From the NCBI GenBank assembly GCA_008828725.1, contig MEHQ01001406.1:71479-135478 (forward strand): a stretch of DNA of 64,000 nt, in the 5' to 3' direction. Source of the stretch: Saccharina japonica (taxonomy: Eukaryota; Sar; Phaeophyceae; Laminariales; Laminariaceae). A program made the position numbers and the translations under genes. The notes beneath the pieces were generated by a model. It made no database searches. It had not been told where the DNA came from and was given only the letters and a program-made list of their open reading frames with translations. Below, piece after piece: positions 35,961 through 46,464 of the stretch; positions within the stretch are counted from its first letter, which is position 1, and each line of letters begins with the position of its first letter.

Positions 35961-38370
35961 AATCGTACGCGACATCCCCACAGAGACACCTAGGGTGAAG
36001 AACCCGAAGGGGCTAGCCTAGATGTTCGGGAGAAATAAGAAAGAGAAGGAATAACCGGAAAAGAGAAGATACCAACCAGCGAGGACATTGAGATAAGAGA
36101 AAGGCCAACAAATATGGGTGTGATTTCATGCCGCGGCAGAGAGGCCTCATTGATCCCAGACTATATAAGAATTTCCCTACGAATCCAGAAAAATAGGGGA
36201 CACCAGCACGGTGGACCCCTGTTCCGGAACGCCTCACTATTGTGTTGAAATATAGATGATAAGCTCTCTCCGTGGGCGACAGCGCTCTTCGACATCAGCA
36301 CGACAAAGTAGGGAAGAGGTTATGGGGAAAAAACAGACAATCCGGCCCGCTCATCGTTGTAGCACAGGGTATCATCGAGAACGACTTATTTCGTTTTTTA
36401 GTGTGTGTTTTACCGGGGAACGTACTTTCTGCGACGAGATGCCGCCTTGGTTGCCAGATAATCAACGCGGGAGTAGTCGCCCCTGGTGAGAGTCTCAAGC
36501 TGGTCTCAACCGACAGACCTTATTGATCCCAAACTATATACGATTTCACCCACGAGCCGATGTTGCAACAGGAATAATAACGTTAACGTATGCGTGCACG
36601 GGTGAGTTGACTATGTGGCCATCTCTATTTTTTTGTCACGAAAAGCATACCTGGAAGTTGTTTATGACGTGATCCCCACCAGGAAGGCACACGTCGGTAG
36701 CCAAACACACACACAAATCATGGTACCGCGAAGAACGCTGCTAGCCAAAACGACGGTTCTAGCCCAGGGAGAAACTTACTACCTTATGGGTCGCAACAAA
36801 TCGCTCTTGTTGTAGCATCGAGGTCAAGTCAAAAAAATCGAGTTTTTCTCACCCCTTGTGTGGGTTCGCCCTGGCTCCTCAGATTAAGATGCAATATAGT
36901 ACGAGGAGCTTGGCTTTGAAGGGTAGTGTCCGCCCACGACGCTCACCCAAAACAAATTTGGCCAGAATTGTTGAAGCGAACAGACACGTCTCGTTTTTGG
37001 TTGCAACTGACAACTTGCAAATGCCAACAACTTTATGCTGCAGGAAGACGTCCCGGACGCCGCACGTATGTATGTTAGAAAATAAAGGACGGCGATAAAT
37101 AGTAATGCTGGATCTCATGGGGCGAGATTGGAAATATTGGCAAACCCTTCGCGCACCCCCAGCTGCTTATGGGCAACAGGGCGTCAGGGCCAAGGCTGGT
37201 CCTTGCACGTGGATACTGTGTATTTAATATTTTGTTTGATTGAACTATGCGTTGTTTTGGTCTGGGGTTCTACTACTAGTGATCATTTTAGGGCGGCCGT
37301 TCGTCTCACGCCGAACCGCGCCCGCAGTGTGCCCAACGCCTTTATGGCCGGGAATATATACGTGATTATTCTTGGACCACCACACATCTTAATGAGCCAT
37401 CTTGTGCATTACAATTGTTCCGGCTAACTCGTGTACACTTCCCCTGCTCGGCCTTGTTGCACATGGACAAGGTGGCATGACGGCGAGTGCGTACCACAGC
37501 AAGCCGGGAAAGATTCGCCAAGTACGGGTTTGCCGACAGCACACAACGGGAGCTGAAACCGTCCGACACGCGAGTCGGTTGAATGGCCGGTCGTTGTGAA
37601 CGCCGGGAGATTTTCCGGGAAATAGTTTCGGTAGTTCGTTCTCCATTTGTTATTCATTAGCTCCAGTGAAACAGTAGGGAAATCGACCAAACAATTGACG
37701 TGCAGCGCTGCCCTTGTCCGCTTGTTTGTAGAAATGTTGGTTTGAGTTTCGTCGCCGTTGTGCTTCGACGTTACTGTAGTAGATGTATCTCTCCTGCCAG
37801 CATTGGTATATGTGAGCCTACAAATTGTTCAGGGGGAGGGAAGTTTGCTCCGAGACACAGACAGAGCATTTTCCTACGGTTGTCCTGTGTCTTTTGACTT
37901 TCAGGGTTTGTGCTTGGGTGTTGGTTACGTACGCACCGCAGCGGCAGATTGTACACAAGTCTGTATAGCAGAATATGAGCGAAAACCCCATTTACGTTGA
38001 CTGTCACGGCGTGTAGCATCCAATTGTGTAAATGTATGCTCACAGTGTACATGTATGACCACAGGGTTCGTAGCACGTTGCGGACGCAGTAGGTTTTCCA
38101 GCACGTGGCTTGTTGACGTGTCGCGTAGAGCGCTATTGAATCGGATTTCGCGTTCTTGTGTAATTCCCACGCATGTGCAACCTGCTCATGGCGGACTACT
38201 GGGGAATGATTGTCTCGACTAACAACACGCAGCGGTCGCCTCAATTTGCGTCGTGCTGCGTTTTCCGCGAACATCTGCAGGGTAACACCCAGCAACATGT
38301 GCGATGTGTCCTTATATTTAGTGTGCACAGTGTAGAGTACGACAAGGTTGTACAGCACCTTCCGCCAGTT
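35961..38370. other. Noncoding stretch, no gene recognised
   Basis: Frames up to about 200 codons occur on the minus strand near 37.8-38.4 kb, but they are made of the same TTGTACAAC-type words as the array to the right and match no family. A phrase ATTGATCCCARACTATATA is present at about 36,150 and again at about 36,521, which may mark a small dispersed repeat. Confidence 0.35.
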
Positions 38371-38379
38371 AAGGCGATG

Positions 38380-39335
38380 CAACTTTCGTCTCGAAATCGT
38401 TGTGCAAATCTGTGCAATTCTGACAAGATTGGCAACCTAACATCAAGGTGTTTTGCACAAACTCCCACGTTCGCCGAGGTTGTAATATGTACCCTATAAT
38501 GAGATTGTACAACATGTTCAGAAATATAGATCTTGGCCAACATCGTGCCGAAAGCGTTGTGCAAACAAGTGCAATTATGACAAGATTGGCAACCTCACAT
38601 CAAGGTGATTTGGACAAACTCCCACAATCGCCGACGTTGGAATAGTACCCTAGAATGATATTGTACAACAAGTTCAGAAATAGTATCTTTGGCAACTTTC
38701 GTGCCGAAAACGTTGTGCAAACCTGTGCAATTCCGAGAAGATTGACAACCTAACATCAAGATGCTTTGCACAAACTCTCACGATCGCCGAGGTTGCAATA
38801 TGTACCCAATATTGAGATTGTACAACATGTTAAAATCATATAGACCTTGGCAACCTTGGCGTCGAACACGTTGTGCAACCTTTGCAATTCGGACAAGATT
38901 GGCAATCTCACAGCAATAGACTTTGCACGAACTCCCACGATCCCCGAGGTTGCAATATGTACCCCATATTGAGATGATACAACATGTTAAAATCATACAG
39001 ACCTTGGCAACCTTCGCGTCGAATACGTTGTGCATCCTGTGTAATTATGGTAATATTCACAATGTAACATCGAATAGACGTTGCACAAACTTAAACGATC
39101 GCCGAGGTTGCAATATGAAGCCGGGGATGAGGTTGTGCAACATGTTCTAAACGGTGGACCCTGGCAGCCTTCGTGTCAAACACGTTGTGCAACCTGTGTA
39201 ATTATGGCAAGATTCACAACGTAACATCAAATAGACGTTGCACAAACTCCAACCATCGCCGAGGTTGCAATATGTACCCGGGGATGAGGTTGCACAATAA
39301 TATCGAAAACATTGTGGGGCATTGTGCAGGGGGAC
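38380..39335. repeat. 157-bp tandem array, about six units
   Basis: The phrase CGTTGTGCAA followed by TGTGCAATT or TGTGTAATT and a GACAAGATTGGCAACC-like stretch recurs near 38,398, 38,553, 38,711, 38,869, 39,027 and 39,181. That is a period of about 154-158 bp. Each unit also holds CGCCGAGGTTGCAATATG and TTGTACAACATGTT. Units differ by 10-25%. The array runs directly into the 30-bp array at 39,336. It shares the TTGGCAACCT word and general style with the 260-bp array at 24.9-25.6 kb. Confidence 0.8.
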
Positions 39336-40655
39336 CTGTGATGTCATTTCAGACCCACCATTCAAAAACCAAATCATTTCAGACCCACCATACAATTTCA
39401 AGTCATATCCAGCCCACTATACGAAAACCAAGTTATTTCAGACCCCCCATACAAAATCAAGTCATTTCAGACACCCCATACAAAAATCAAGTCATTCCAG
39501 ATCCGATATACAATTTCAAGTCGTTTCGCACCCCCCATACAAAACTCAAGTCTTTTCAGACCCCCCATACAAAACTCAAGTCATTCCAGACCCACCATAC
39601 AATTTCAAGTCATTTCGGACCCCCCGTACAAAAATTAAGTCATTTCAGACCCCCCATACAAAAATGAAGTCATATCAGACCCACCGCACAAAAACCAAGT
39701 CATTTCAGACCCAGTATACAAAAACCAAGTCATTTCAGACACCCTATACAAAACTCAAGTCATTTCAGACCCCCTATACAAAATTCAAGTCATTTCAGAC
39801 CCACCATACAATTTCAAGTCTTTTCGGACCCTTATACAATTTCAAAGTTTTTTCAGAACCACAATACAAAAACCAAGTCATTTTAGACCCACCATACAAT
39901 TTCAAGTCATTTCCATCCCACTGTACGAAAACCAAGTAATTTCAGACCCCATACAATTTCAAGTCATTTCAGACCCCCCATACAAAAATCAAGTCATTTC
40001 GGACCCACTATACAAAATCAAGCCATTTCAGACCCCCCATACAAAAATCAAGTCATTTCAGACCCACTATACAAAAACCAAGTCATTTTAGACCCACCAT
40101 CCAAAACCAAGTCATTTCGGACCCACCATACAATTTCAAGTCATTTCCAGCCCACTATACAAAAACCAAGTCATTTCAGACCCCCCATTCAAAAGTCAAG
40201 TCATTTCAGACCAACCGTACAAAACCAAGTCATTTTAGACCCCCCATACAAAACTCAAGTCATTTCAGACCCCCCATACAAAATTCAAGTCATTTCAGAC
40301 CTCCCATACAAAAATCATGTAATTTCAGACCCACCAGACAATTTCAAGTCATTTGGGACCACCCATACAATTTCAAGCATTTTCAGAACCAAAATACAAA
40401 AACTAAGTCATTTTAGACCCCCGGTACAATTTCAAAGTCATTTCGGACCCCCCATACAAAATTCAAATAATTTCTAAGCCCCTATACAAAAATAAAGTCA
40501 TTTATAACCCCCTATACAAAGTTCTCGTCATTTTAAACCCACTGTACAAAAAGCAAGTCATTTCAGGCCCATCATTCAAATTCAAGTCATTCCAGATCCA
40601 CTATACAAAAACCGAGTCATTTCAGCACCACTCTTCAGAAATCAGGTCATTATTA
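39336..40655. repeat. 30-bp satellite array, about 44 units
   Basis: The consensus is AAGTCATTTCAGACCCMCCA followed by TACAAAAAYC (30 bp) or TACAATTTC (29 bp). I count about 44 consecutive units without foreign sequence. Three places repeat the same pair of variants (a TACAATTTC unit followed by one with TTTCCAGCCCAC or a near variant), hinting at higher-order duplication. Because most units are 30 bp, a reading frame stays open for about 200 codons as a KSFQTPHTK-like decapeptide repeat. I regard this as a by-product, not a gene. Confidence 0.9.
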
Positions 40656-40658
40656 GTA

Positions 40659-40793
40659 TTGATGTTCCTGCAGAACTCCAGGACCTCACGCAAGTGGAGC
40701 AGATCCTCATTGTCATAGCCTGCGCCATCATGCTCGTGTACCGCTTGAAGGGAGGTCAGAGGGGGTTCTCGGGGCACGTCGTCGACGTTTTTT
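40659..40793 (+). pseudogene. Helitron replication-helicase fragment
   Basis: Translation gives VPAELQDLTQVEQILI followed by AIMLVYRLKGGQRGFSGHVV. Helitron proteins have a conserved stretch of the form LPPEL..LT.VEEMLIAR..PIM.VYR...GQ.GY.GHV before the Rep domain, and the match covers it without a break over about 40 residues. Nothing else of a Helitron (Rep HUH motif, helicase, hairpin end) was found next to it. It sits immediately at the right end of the 30-bp array. Confidence 0.65.
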
Positions 40794-40799
40794 CATTTT

Positions 40800-41478
40800 G
40801 TTTCCCCCTCCACTGCACACAAGTTGACGACAGTTACTAATATCCTGCTGCGCGATTTCCTAGCGACAGCTATACTATTTTATTTAGGAGAAAACGTAAG
40901 ACACGTTATACTATACGACACGTGCGTGCATGTTCTGCGTGATGTCCTCATCATTGCATGCTGACAGTCCCTCTGTCGGCCAAGACGCTATCGCGATCGA
41001 GGGCGTTTCAGCCCCGCCTTACCCCATCGGTGTAGACCGGCCGGGTGTCACAACGAGTGCAACACTGGGTTCTCCGCCGCACCGACGCGCGGCCGTCGCG
41101 TGGAGACATTGGCCGACATCCCCGAAGCCGTCCCTTAGCGATACGTTCAGCCTTGTAGCTAAGCTGGCTTCACCTTTTACAACAAACACCAGGCATCCTA
41201 TATGTTGATTTCTTGATCTAACAGCCCATGCCGGTCGCCGCTTGATTTTTCTTTAAGAATAGCACGGGGCGTAATTCGCCCATAGAGCCGGCATCACTAA
41301 TGTTATACACATCAAGAATGAACGGGGGCCCAAATGACCGACCGTATAGCGTTGTAGAAGTCATGTAACTATTTCCTGGGGATGGACTGTTGGTGTCCCC
41401 GTGGTCGGTGTTTCCATATTTACAGTAAGCGCTTCCCGTCCAAAAATAGTCACTTCGTGTTTCCCTGATAGAGGTGTC
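40800..41478. other. Noncoding stretch
   Basis: One plus-strand frame of about 90 codons at 40,930-41,208 (starting MFCVMSSSLHADSPSVG) matches no family I know. No other signal was seen. Confidence 0.35.
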
Positions 41479-41479
41479 T

Positions 41480-42412
41480 GTTCATCACCTGTGCTGCAGT
41501 GCCCCCAAACAAAAAATATAACTCTCGACACAAAAACACTGGAACCACACCCACCCAGCTTATTTTTCCTGCAGGGAATTGCGTAATTCTGATCTAGCTC
41601 CGAACTTCCTCATGAGTCCAATATTTGGCAAGGCAGATATGAGCTCCTGGGTGCACTCCCGTGAGTGTGCCAAAGCGACAGTAGTAGCTTCCATGCCCTC
41701 CTTCGATGCGGACCTCGTCGCCGAAATTTGAATGTGTGGTTCCAGGTGCTTGAATTTCGGCATTCTAATACTCTAGCCAACTATATTGTATTCCTGCCGT
41801 AAAACGAGCAGGCGGGACGGTCGAGAAGCTGTGTTGTACTCGTACAATACTGACACATAACATGTCAAATACTCTCCGTTGTTCTCTCGCTGTTCTCTTT
41901 CCAAGAACACAGTCACCGAGAACACAGCCAGTATACAATAGCAATGCCAGCGCGTACAAGGTAGGTGTTGTCCGTATGGGCGTTGGGAGGGAAAGCGGAG
42001 TTATTTAGCATGTTTTCATAGGCGTAAGGGAGGGCACAAGAGAGAGCCGATTTGTGCACAGCATGTTGTGAGTACCCTCTCCTGCTCGTTCCACAGCAGA
42101 AAAACAACTCGGTTACAGAGTACACGAAATCCCAAATGCAAGAGCCTTCTACCACATTCCAAATTTGAGGGACGAAGTCCGCATCGAAGGAGGGCACGGA
42201 AACTGCTGTCGCTTTGGCAGACTCACGGGAGTGCACCAAGGAGCTCATATTTGCCTTGCCAATCATTGGACTAACGGGAAAGTTCGGACCTAGAGCAGAA
42301 TCACGGAATGTCATACAGGAAAAAACCACAGGAAGAGGTGCTTCCAGCTGTAGGCTTGTCCGCATATTCGGCAAAAACGATCTCTTTTTGGGGGAGCTGC
42401 AACACAACTGTC
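41480..42412. mobile_element. Foldback element with ~250-bp arms
   Basis: The left arm (41,480-41,740) and right arm (42,163-42,412) are inverted copies. The best-conserved core includes GCACTCCCGTGAGTGTGCCA on the left, matching GGCAGACTCACGGGAGTGCA on the right, and the GGACCTCGTC / GACGAAGTCC blocks. The central ~420 bp is unrelated. The outer ends are CACCTGTGCTGCAGTGCCCC on the left and GGGGGAGCTGCAACACAACT on the right. It is a MITE-like or foldback element without coding capacity. Confidence 0.6.
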
Positions 42413-43644
42413 ATTCAGTCAGCCTTTCTCATCCTAGGGTGGTCTAAATTTGTGCCCCCCGCTTGAGGGTTTCCTTTATTACGGTAGGCCGGTCATCTGT
42501 GAGGATGGTCGCTTGGTGTCACCTGGTTGGTCGACTTCCAATACATGTGTAGCCGTGTTTTCGGATAATGAAACCGTTGTGGACCCCAAAGCTCAAACAG
42601 GACTAAAGAACCGAAGGGGTAAGTAACTCCATGCACACAACAGGCGACGCCGATTCCTTCAGGACGCAGCTTACTGATGCGCATTTGAAACGATTAGTGC
42701 CGGTAATCCAAGCCAGCCTGCGTCCGAGTGCCTGGAGCGAAAACAGTTCGCCAGGCTCGCTCAGCGCTGCTGGCTGCTCAGCTAGCTCTGGGTGCGATTT
42801 GGGCTCAGATTTCACAACCTCAAGTGTCTGCCCTCTACGCTTGAGTGGTGGCCCTCAAGCTACCACGACCAACTTGAATAGTTATTGCAGTCTTTCGCGC
42901 GCTGTTTATTCTCTCCGTGGTGGGCTGTAGCTTCCGGTCGCCGATCTGGGAATCTTCCGTCCCATGGCGGACACTTTCTAGAAACTGGAAATTTTTGCTA
43001 CTACTCCCCAGTAGGTGTGTGATCAATCAGGAAACTTGTCGCCTGCATTGTAGGGTTCTGTCAAAACCAAACCAGCGCGCATTGCAACGGTGAATTTGTG
43101 TTCGGAGCGTCGGCTAGAAACAGAGGTCTCATATTAGTATGGCAGCAGTTAGGTTCTCAGAGGGGGCAACGCCTACTGAGGTGGTGAGGTGCAATCTCCG
43201 GGAGTTTTGACACCATTAAACTCCTATGGTGGTTCCTGTTAACCAGAAAATATGGTATGTAGGCCAGTTCCGTGAAGCGCAACGTGAGCTGGAAGGCATG
43301 TTGCGTTCACGCGTCCCAGGCCTGTAGCCACGCCCCAGGGGCCCCCGCAGGGACGTCGGTGGCAAACAACACGCGACCATTGCATTACCACTTAACAACG
43401 TCTGTCCAGAAACGCCAATCATGTTTGCAACAGCAGCGAAAAAAAAAACAAAAAATGGTCCTCAATCGTGTTTCGCCCTCCGCCGGGAAGGACATTCCAA
43501 AACAGATGTTTGCCTGCGGCGAAATGGTTAGCGCGTCGCGAAATACCCTGGTTCGCTGCGCGCAACACGCCTCCTTACGCCTGTTGCGCTAAACAGTAAT
43601 TAATTCCAACCCTGTCGTTGCTCCAGCGCAACAGCTGGTTGATG
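42413..43644. other. Noncoding stretch
   Basis: No domain was recognised. Frames near 42.6-42.9 kb and 43.2-43.6 kb overlap on both strands and look like chance. Confidence 0.35.
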
Positions 43645-44050
43645 TGCAGATTGACCCCGCGAACGATGAAAGCATCAAAATTGGAAACGGTCCACGTTAC
43701 AATGGGCCTATTGGTCGTGGGGTGCATGTCAACCTCGGTTTCGTTAGGCTGAGAGCTGGCTCGAGGCCCATTATTTTTCCTGGTGCATGCATCTGGACTA
43801 CCGGCTTGCTGTGTTTTTGCAGTTCGGACAGACACGCCTTGCCGGCAGATCGGAGAGCAGTGTGCCGGCCACATGGACTCAAATGACGCCGGCATTGGGT
43901 AGAAGGGAGCTCCAGTTCCTTGTGTTACCGAGCAGGCCTTGTGTTTGGTCATGTATATCGGTGGGGCAAAATGCCTTTGGTTTTGATACGTATCTTCGTT
44001 CTGGGCTGTTCGTTTTGATTTGTGATTCTACGGTTTTCTTTTGTTTTAGA
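43645..44050 (+). repeat. Diverged partial copy of the foldback element arm
   Basis: This matches the right arm of the foldback element at 59,955-60,419. Shared landmarks are AATTGGAAACGG, CGTGGGGTGCATGTCAACCT (GTGGCGTGCATGTCAACCT there), CGCCTTGCCGGCAGATCGGA, GATACGTATCTTCGTTCTGG and GTGATTCTACG. It lacks the terminal CAGGGGTCCGCATCA, so its outer end was lost or replaced. It runs straight into the GGGACGGGA cluster. Confidence 0.75.
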
Positions 44051-44089
44051 AACGTCATATAATTTTCAAGGACTATCATGTTGCCGCAG

Positions 44090-44530
44090 GCACCGTGTGG
44101 GACGGGACGGGAGTCCTTAGCCCGCCGCAGGCGAAAAACGTTTGGGCTCCCGTTGTCAACGGGACGGGATCCCATCGTCAGTTTTTCTGCTCCCGTTGTG
44201 ACGGGATGGGATGGGACATTTTTTTTCTAGACGGGACGGGAACGGGACGGGAAATGTCCACATGCCTTCTAGACGGGACGGGAACGAGACGGGAAGATGG
44301 GAGTTGTTTATTGATGGGGACGGGATGGGAATCGAATATGGCTCCGATCTTTCAGACGGGATGGGATGGGACTATCACGTTCTATAGTGGGACGGGAAAC
44401 AATGGGAAAATTGCCATTTTCGATGGAAAAGACAACGGGAAAGGCAATGGGAAAATTGCCAGTGTCGATGGGAAAGACAACGGGAAGCCCACTGGGGATG
44501 TGTGGGACGTTCTCAACGGGACATAGATGC
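44090..44530 (+). repeat. GGGACGGGA-word cluster, left part
   Basis: The plus strand is filled with GGGACGGGA and variants (GGGATGGGA, GGGAACGGGA, ACGGGAAAGG) without a fixed period. The G-richness is strand-asymmetric. A frame of about 140 codons runs through it as a DGTG-rich peptide, which I treat as an artefact of the repeat. Confidence 0.75.
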
Positions 44531-45040
44531 TCAAAGGGACGTACACCCCACCCCCCCCCAAGCCTCGTTACGAACTATTCATAGTAGTGTCTACCGCCGT
44601 GTACACCGACACACTTCACGTTCTTCTTGTCCACAGCTGGCTCGAACTCCACGCAATACTTCCAATTCCCTGACGTCTGCTTGTTTCTCCCAACGCCTGC
44701 GCCCATCATATTCACGGGAGTACCACTGATCGCAAATGACCGACTTGTCTGTGCCGGAGGCTCAGCAGCCGAGCCACCACGGGCCGATTCCGCCATGAGG
44801 AACGTGTGCGTGTGGTGCGTGTGTGGTGCGTTTCTCTCCAAAAGTGAAAACATAAAATAAACAATGAGAGAGCTGACAGCGTACCACAACAATAAATAAT
44901 TAAATCCAAGATTCACCTTGGATTCATATATACAAAATATGAATATATACAACTTCCACTGAAACTACGAAACTACACGTAAGTGGGAAGTGCAAATGGG
45001 AGATTTGGGAGGTTTAGTGAGAAGCGCAAATGGGAGGAAG
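44531..45040. other. Non-repetitive island between two GGGACGGGA clusters
   Basis: Ordinary sequence with a short C9 run at 44,549 and GTGTG words near 44,805. No gene was recognised. Confidence 0.35.
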
Positions 45041-45440
45041 ATGAGAACTGACAATGGGGGCAGCATGTCCACAATGGTCATGGGAACGGGAGTACGTGCG
45101 GGGATAGTGGGACGGGAAGCAAGTGGGACGGGATAAATTATCCTGCCAACGGGATGGGAAGTGATGGGACGGGAGAAAGTATCCTGCCAACGGGATGGGA
45201 AGTGATGGGACGGGAGAATGTATCCTGCCAACGGGATGGGAAGTGATGGGACGGGAAAAAGTATCCGATGATGGGATGGGAAGCAAGGTGGGGACGGGAG
45301 GACGGGAGGATACTAATTCGGGCATATGGGACGGAAATGGGTAGGAAAAACATGATGGAATGGGACGGGAGGTCGTGGACGGGAGACATTTTACGATGGG
45401 ACGGGGCGGGAATACCCGTCCCGTCCCGTTCTCTATGTCC
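45041..45440 (+). repeat. GGGACGGGA-word cluster, right part
   Basis: The same words and the same strand bias as 44,090-44,530. It includes the precise 41-bp tandem repeat at 45,139-45,261 and ends in a small inverted motif, CGGGAATACCCGTCCCG. Confidence 0.75.
45139..45261 (+). repeat. 41-bp tandem repeat, three copies
   Basis: TATCCTGCCAACGGGATGGG followed by AAGTGATGGGACGGGAGAA repeats three times at exactly 41-bp spacing and is nearly identical. A partial fourth copy starts at 45,262. It is the youngest-looking piece of the GGGACGGGA cluster. Confidence 0.9.
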
Positions 45441-45503
45441 CGTTGACTCCCATGATAGTCCTTGACCATTTTCGGGAAATCTCGAATGATTGTCCCTGTA
45501 GAT

Positions 45504-45610
45504 ACCCTGCTTTGGTATTTTGTTACGCATGTACGTGGCTGTGTACATGATAGAATCAAACAACGTGTGTTCTTCCCCTTTATGGAGGGTTACGCGGGCA
45601 TGTCCTCGGC
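45504..45610 (-). pseudogene. Possible Ty1/copia integrase fragment
   Basis: The minus-strand frame reads GHARVTLHKGEEHTLFDSIM then YTATYMRNKIPKQG. Copia integrases end their core with a helix that reads like ML.HAGLP..LW.EA..TAVYLRNR.P. The match covers about 30 residues. It is a short, broken fossil with no other copia domain identified. A chance match is possible. Confidence 0.35.
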
Positions 45611-45619
45611 CGCACTTCG

Positions 45620-46275
45620 AGTCTTTTCGCGAAATTGCATACGTGGCAAAGAATCGCATATCTTACAAACTTGTGGCCTGGTCAACATAGGTCAAGGACA
45701 GTTTGTGGTGCTGGCTTCCCGTTTATCGATTGCCGCTCGTGATAACCGATATCTCGGGGTCACCTGACCGCCCTCGATCTCTGATACACACACGACTTAG
45801 CTTGTACCGAGCTCGTGCATTGATACTACCTGGGTCCTCCTGGTGAACAGGCTCCAGTGTTGATGACCTTGCTGCTCTCGCCTCCTCCAGCTGACGAAGC
45901 CCCAACTCATAGAGCGGTTGGTTTAGATGTGGCTCAGATATGTCATGTGCTTTCTCACTTCATTTTTGTGGGCAAGAAAGGCGCTCCTTACGAGATTCAG
46001 GTATAAGCCGGTGTTCCACGTAAGAAGGCCTGTTTCACGAGGGCCCTTTCATTCTTCATCGCCCTTGAACTAGGTCTTCCCTTGGCGCCTTCAGATAATG
46101 GTATAATCTAGATGCACCGTCGTAACACATACTCAGGTGTGAATTGGCATATTCCGCTCACAAGCCTATTGTAGCTATCCCTGTGAGATGTACCTTCAGC
46201 CTCCAGCACTAGGGTTTGTACGAGGTTCCGCTTTCGTCGGAAGCCTGCGACGGAATGGCAATACCCGACATCTCC
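45620..46275. other. Noncoding stretch
   Basis: No gene was confirmed. A minus-strand frame at 45,723-45,905 (LRQLEEARAARSSTLEPVHQ) looks protein-like and may be another retroelement scrap, but I cannot assign it. Confidence 0.3.
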
Positions 46276-46279
46276 GATT

Positions 46280-46460
46280 CCTTGCCCGTGCGCTGTTCCC
46301 TCGTTCCGCACTCTTGTCGATGCGCCACCCCCTCACTCCGCACCCTTGCCCGTGCGCTGTTTCCTCGCGCCCCACCCTTGCCCGCGTGGCGCTCTCTCTC
46401 TCCGAGACCTTGCCCGGGCGCTGCTCCCTCGCCCCGAAGCCTTACTCGCGCACCGAACAC
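46280..46460. repeat. ~32-bp GC-rich minisatellite, five to six copies
   Basis: Degenerate units beginning CCTTGCCCGTGCGCTG and ending CCTCG-CCGCA or similar follow each other with a period of about 32 bp. There is no coding assignment. Confidence 0.7.
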
Positions 46461-46464
46461 GGAG

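Noticed and set aside
37771-38382. A 203-codon minus-strand frame as a gene
   Set aside because: Its composition follows the TTGTACAAC-type words of the neighbouring array and no domain is visible.
39322-39939. A 205-codon open frame of decapeptide repeats as a gene
   Set aside because: It follows from a 30-bp satellite unit that lacks stops in one frame. Other units shift the frame and there is no start context or splice signal.
38380-40655. CRISPR array
   Set aside because: The repeats are contiguous and diverged, with no unique spacers of constant length, no cas genes and a eukaryotic context.
44095-44526. A 143-codon DGTG-rich frame as a gene
   Set aside because: It is a by-product of GGGACGGGA repeats, and the same words occur without a frame at 45.0-45.4 kb.
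45723-45905. Retroelement linker region (LRQLEEARAARSSTLEPVHQ)
   Set aside because: It looks protein-like but I could not tie it to a family, and its position relative to the possible copia integrase scrap is in the wrong order.
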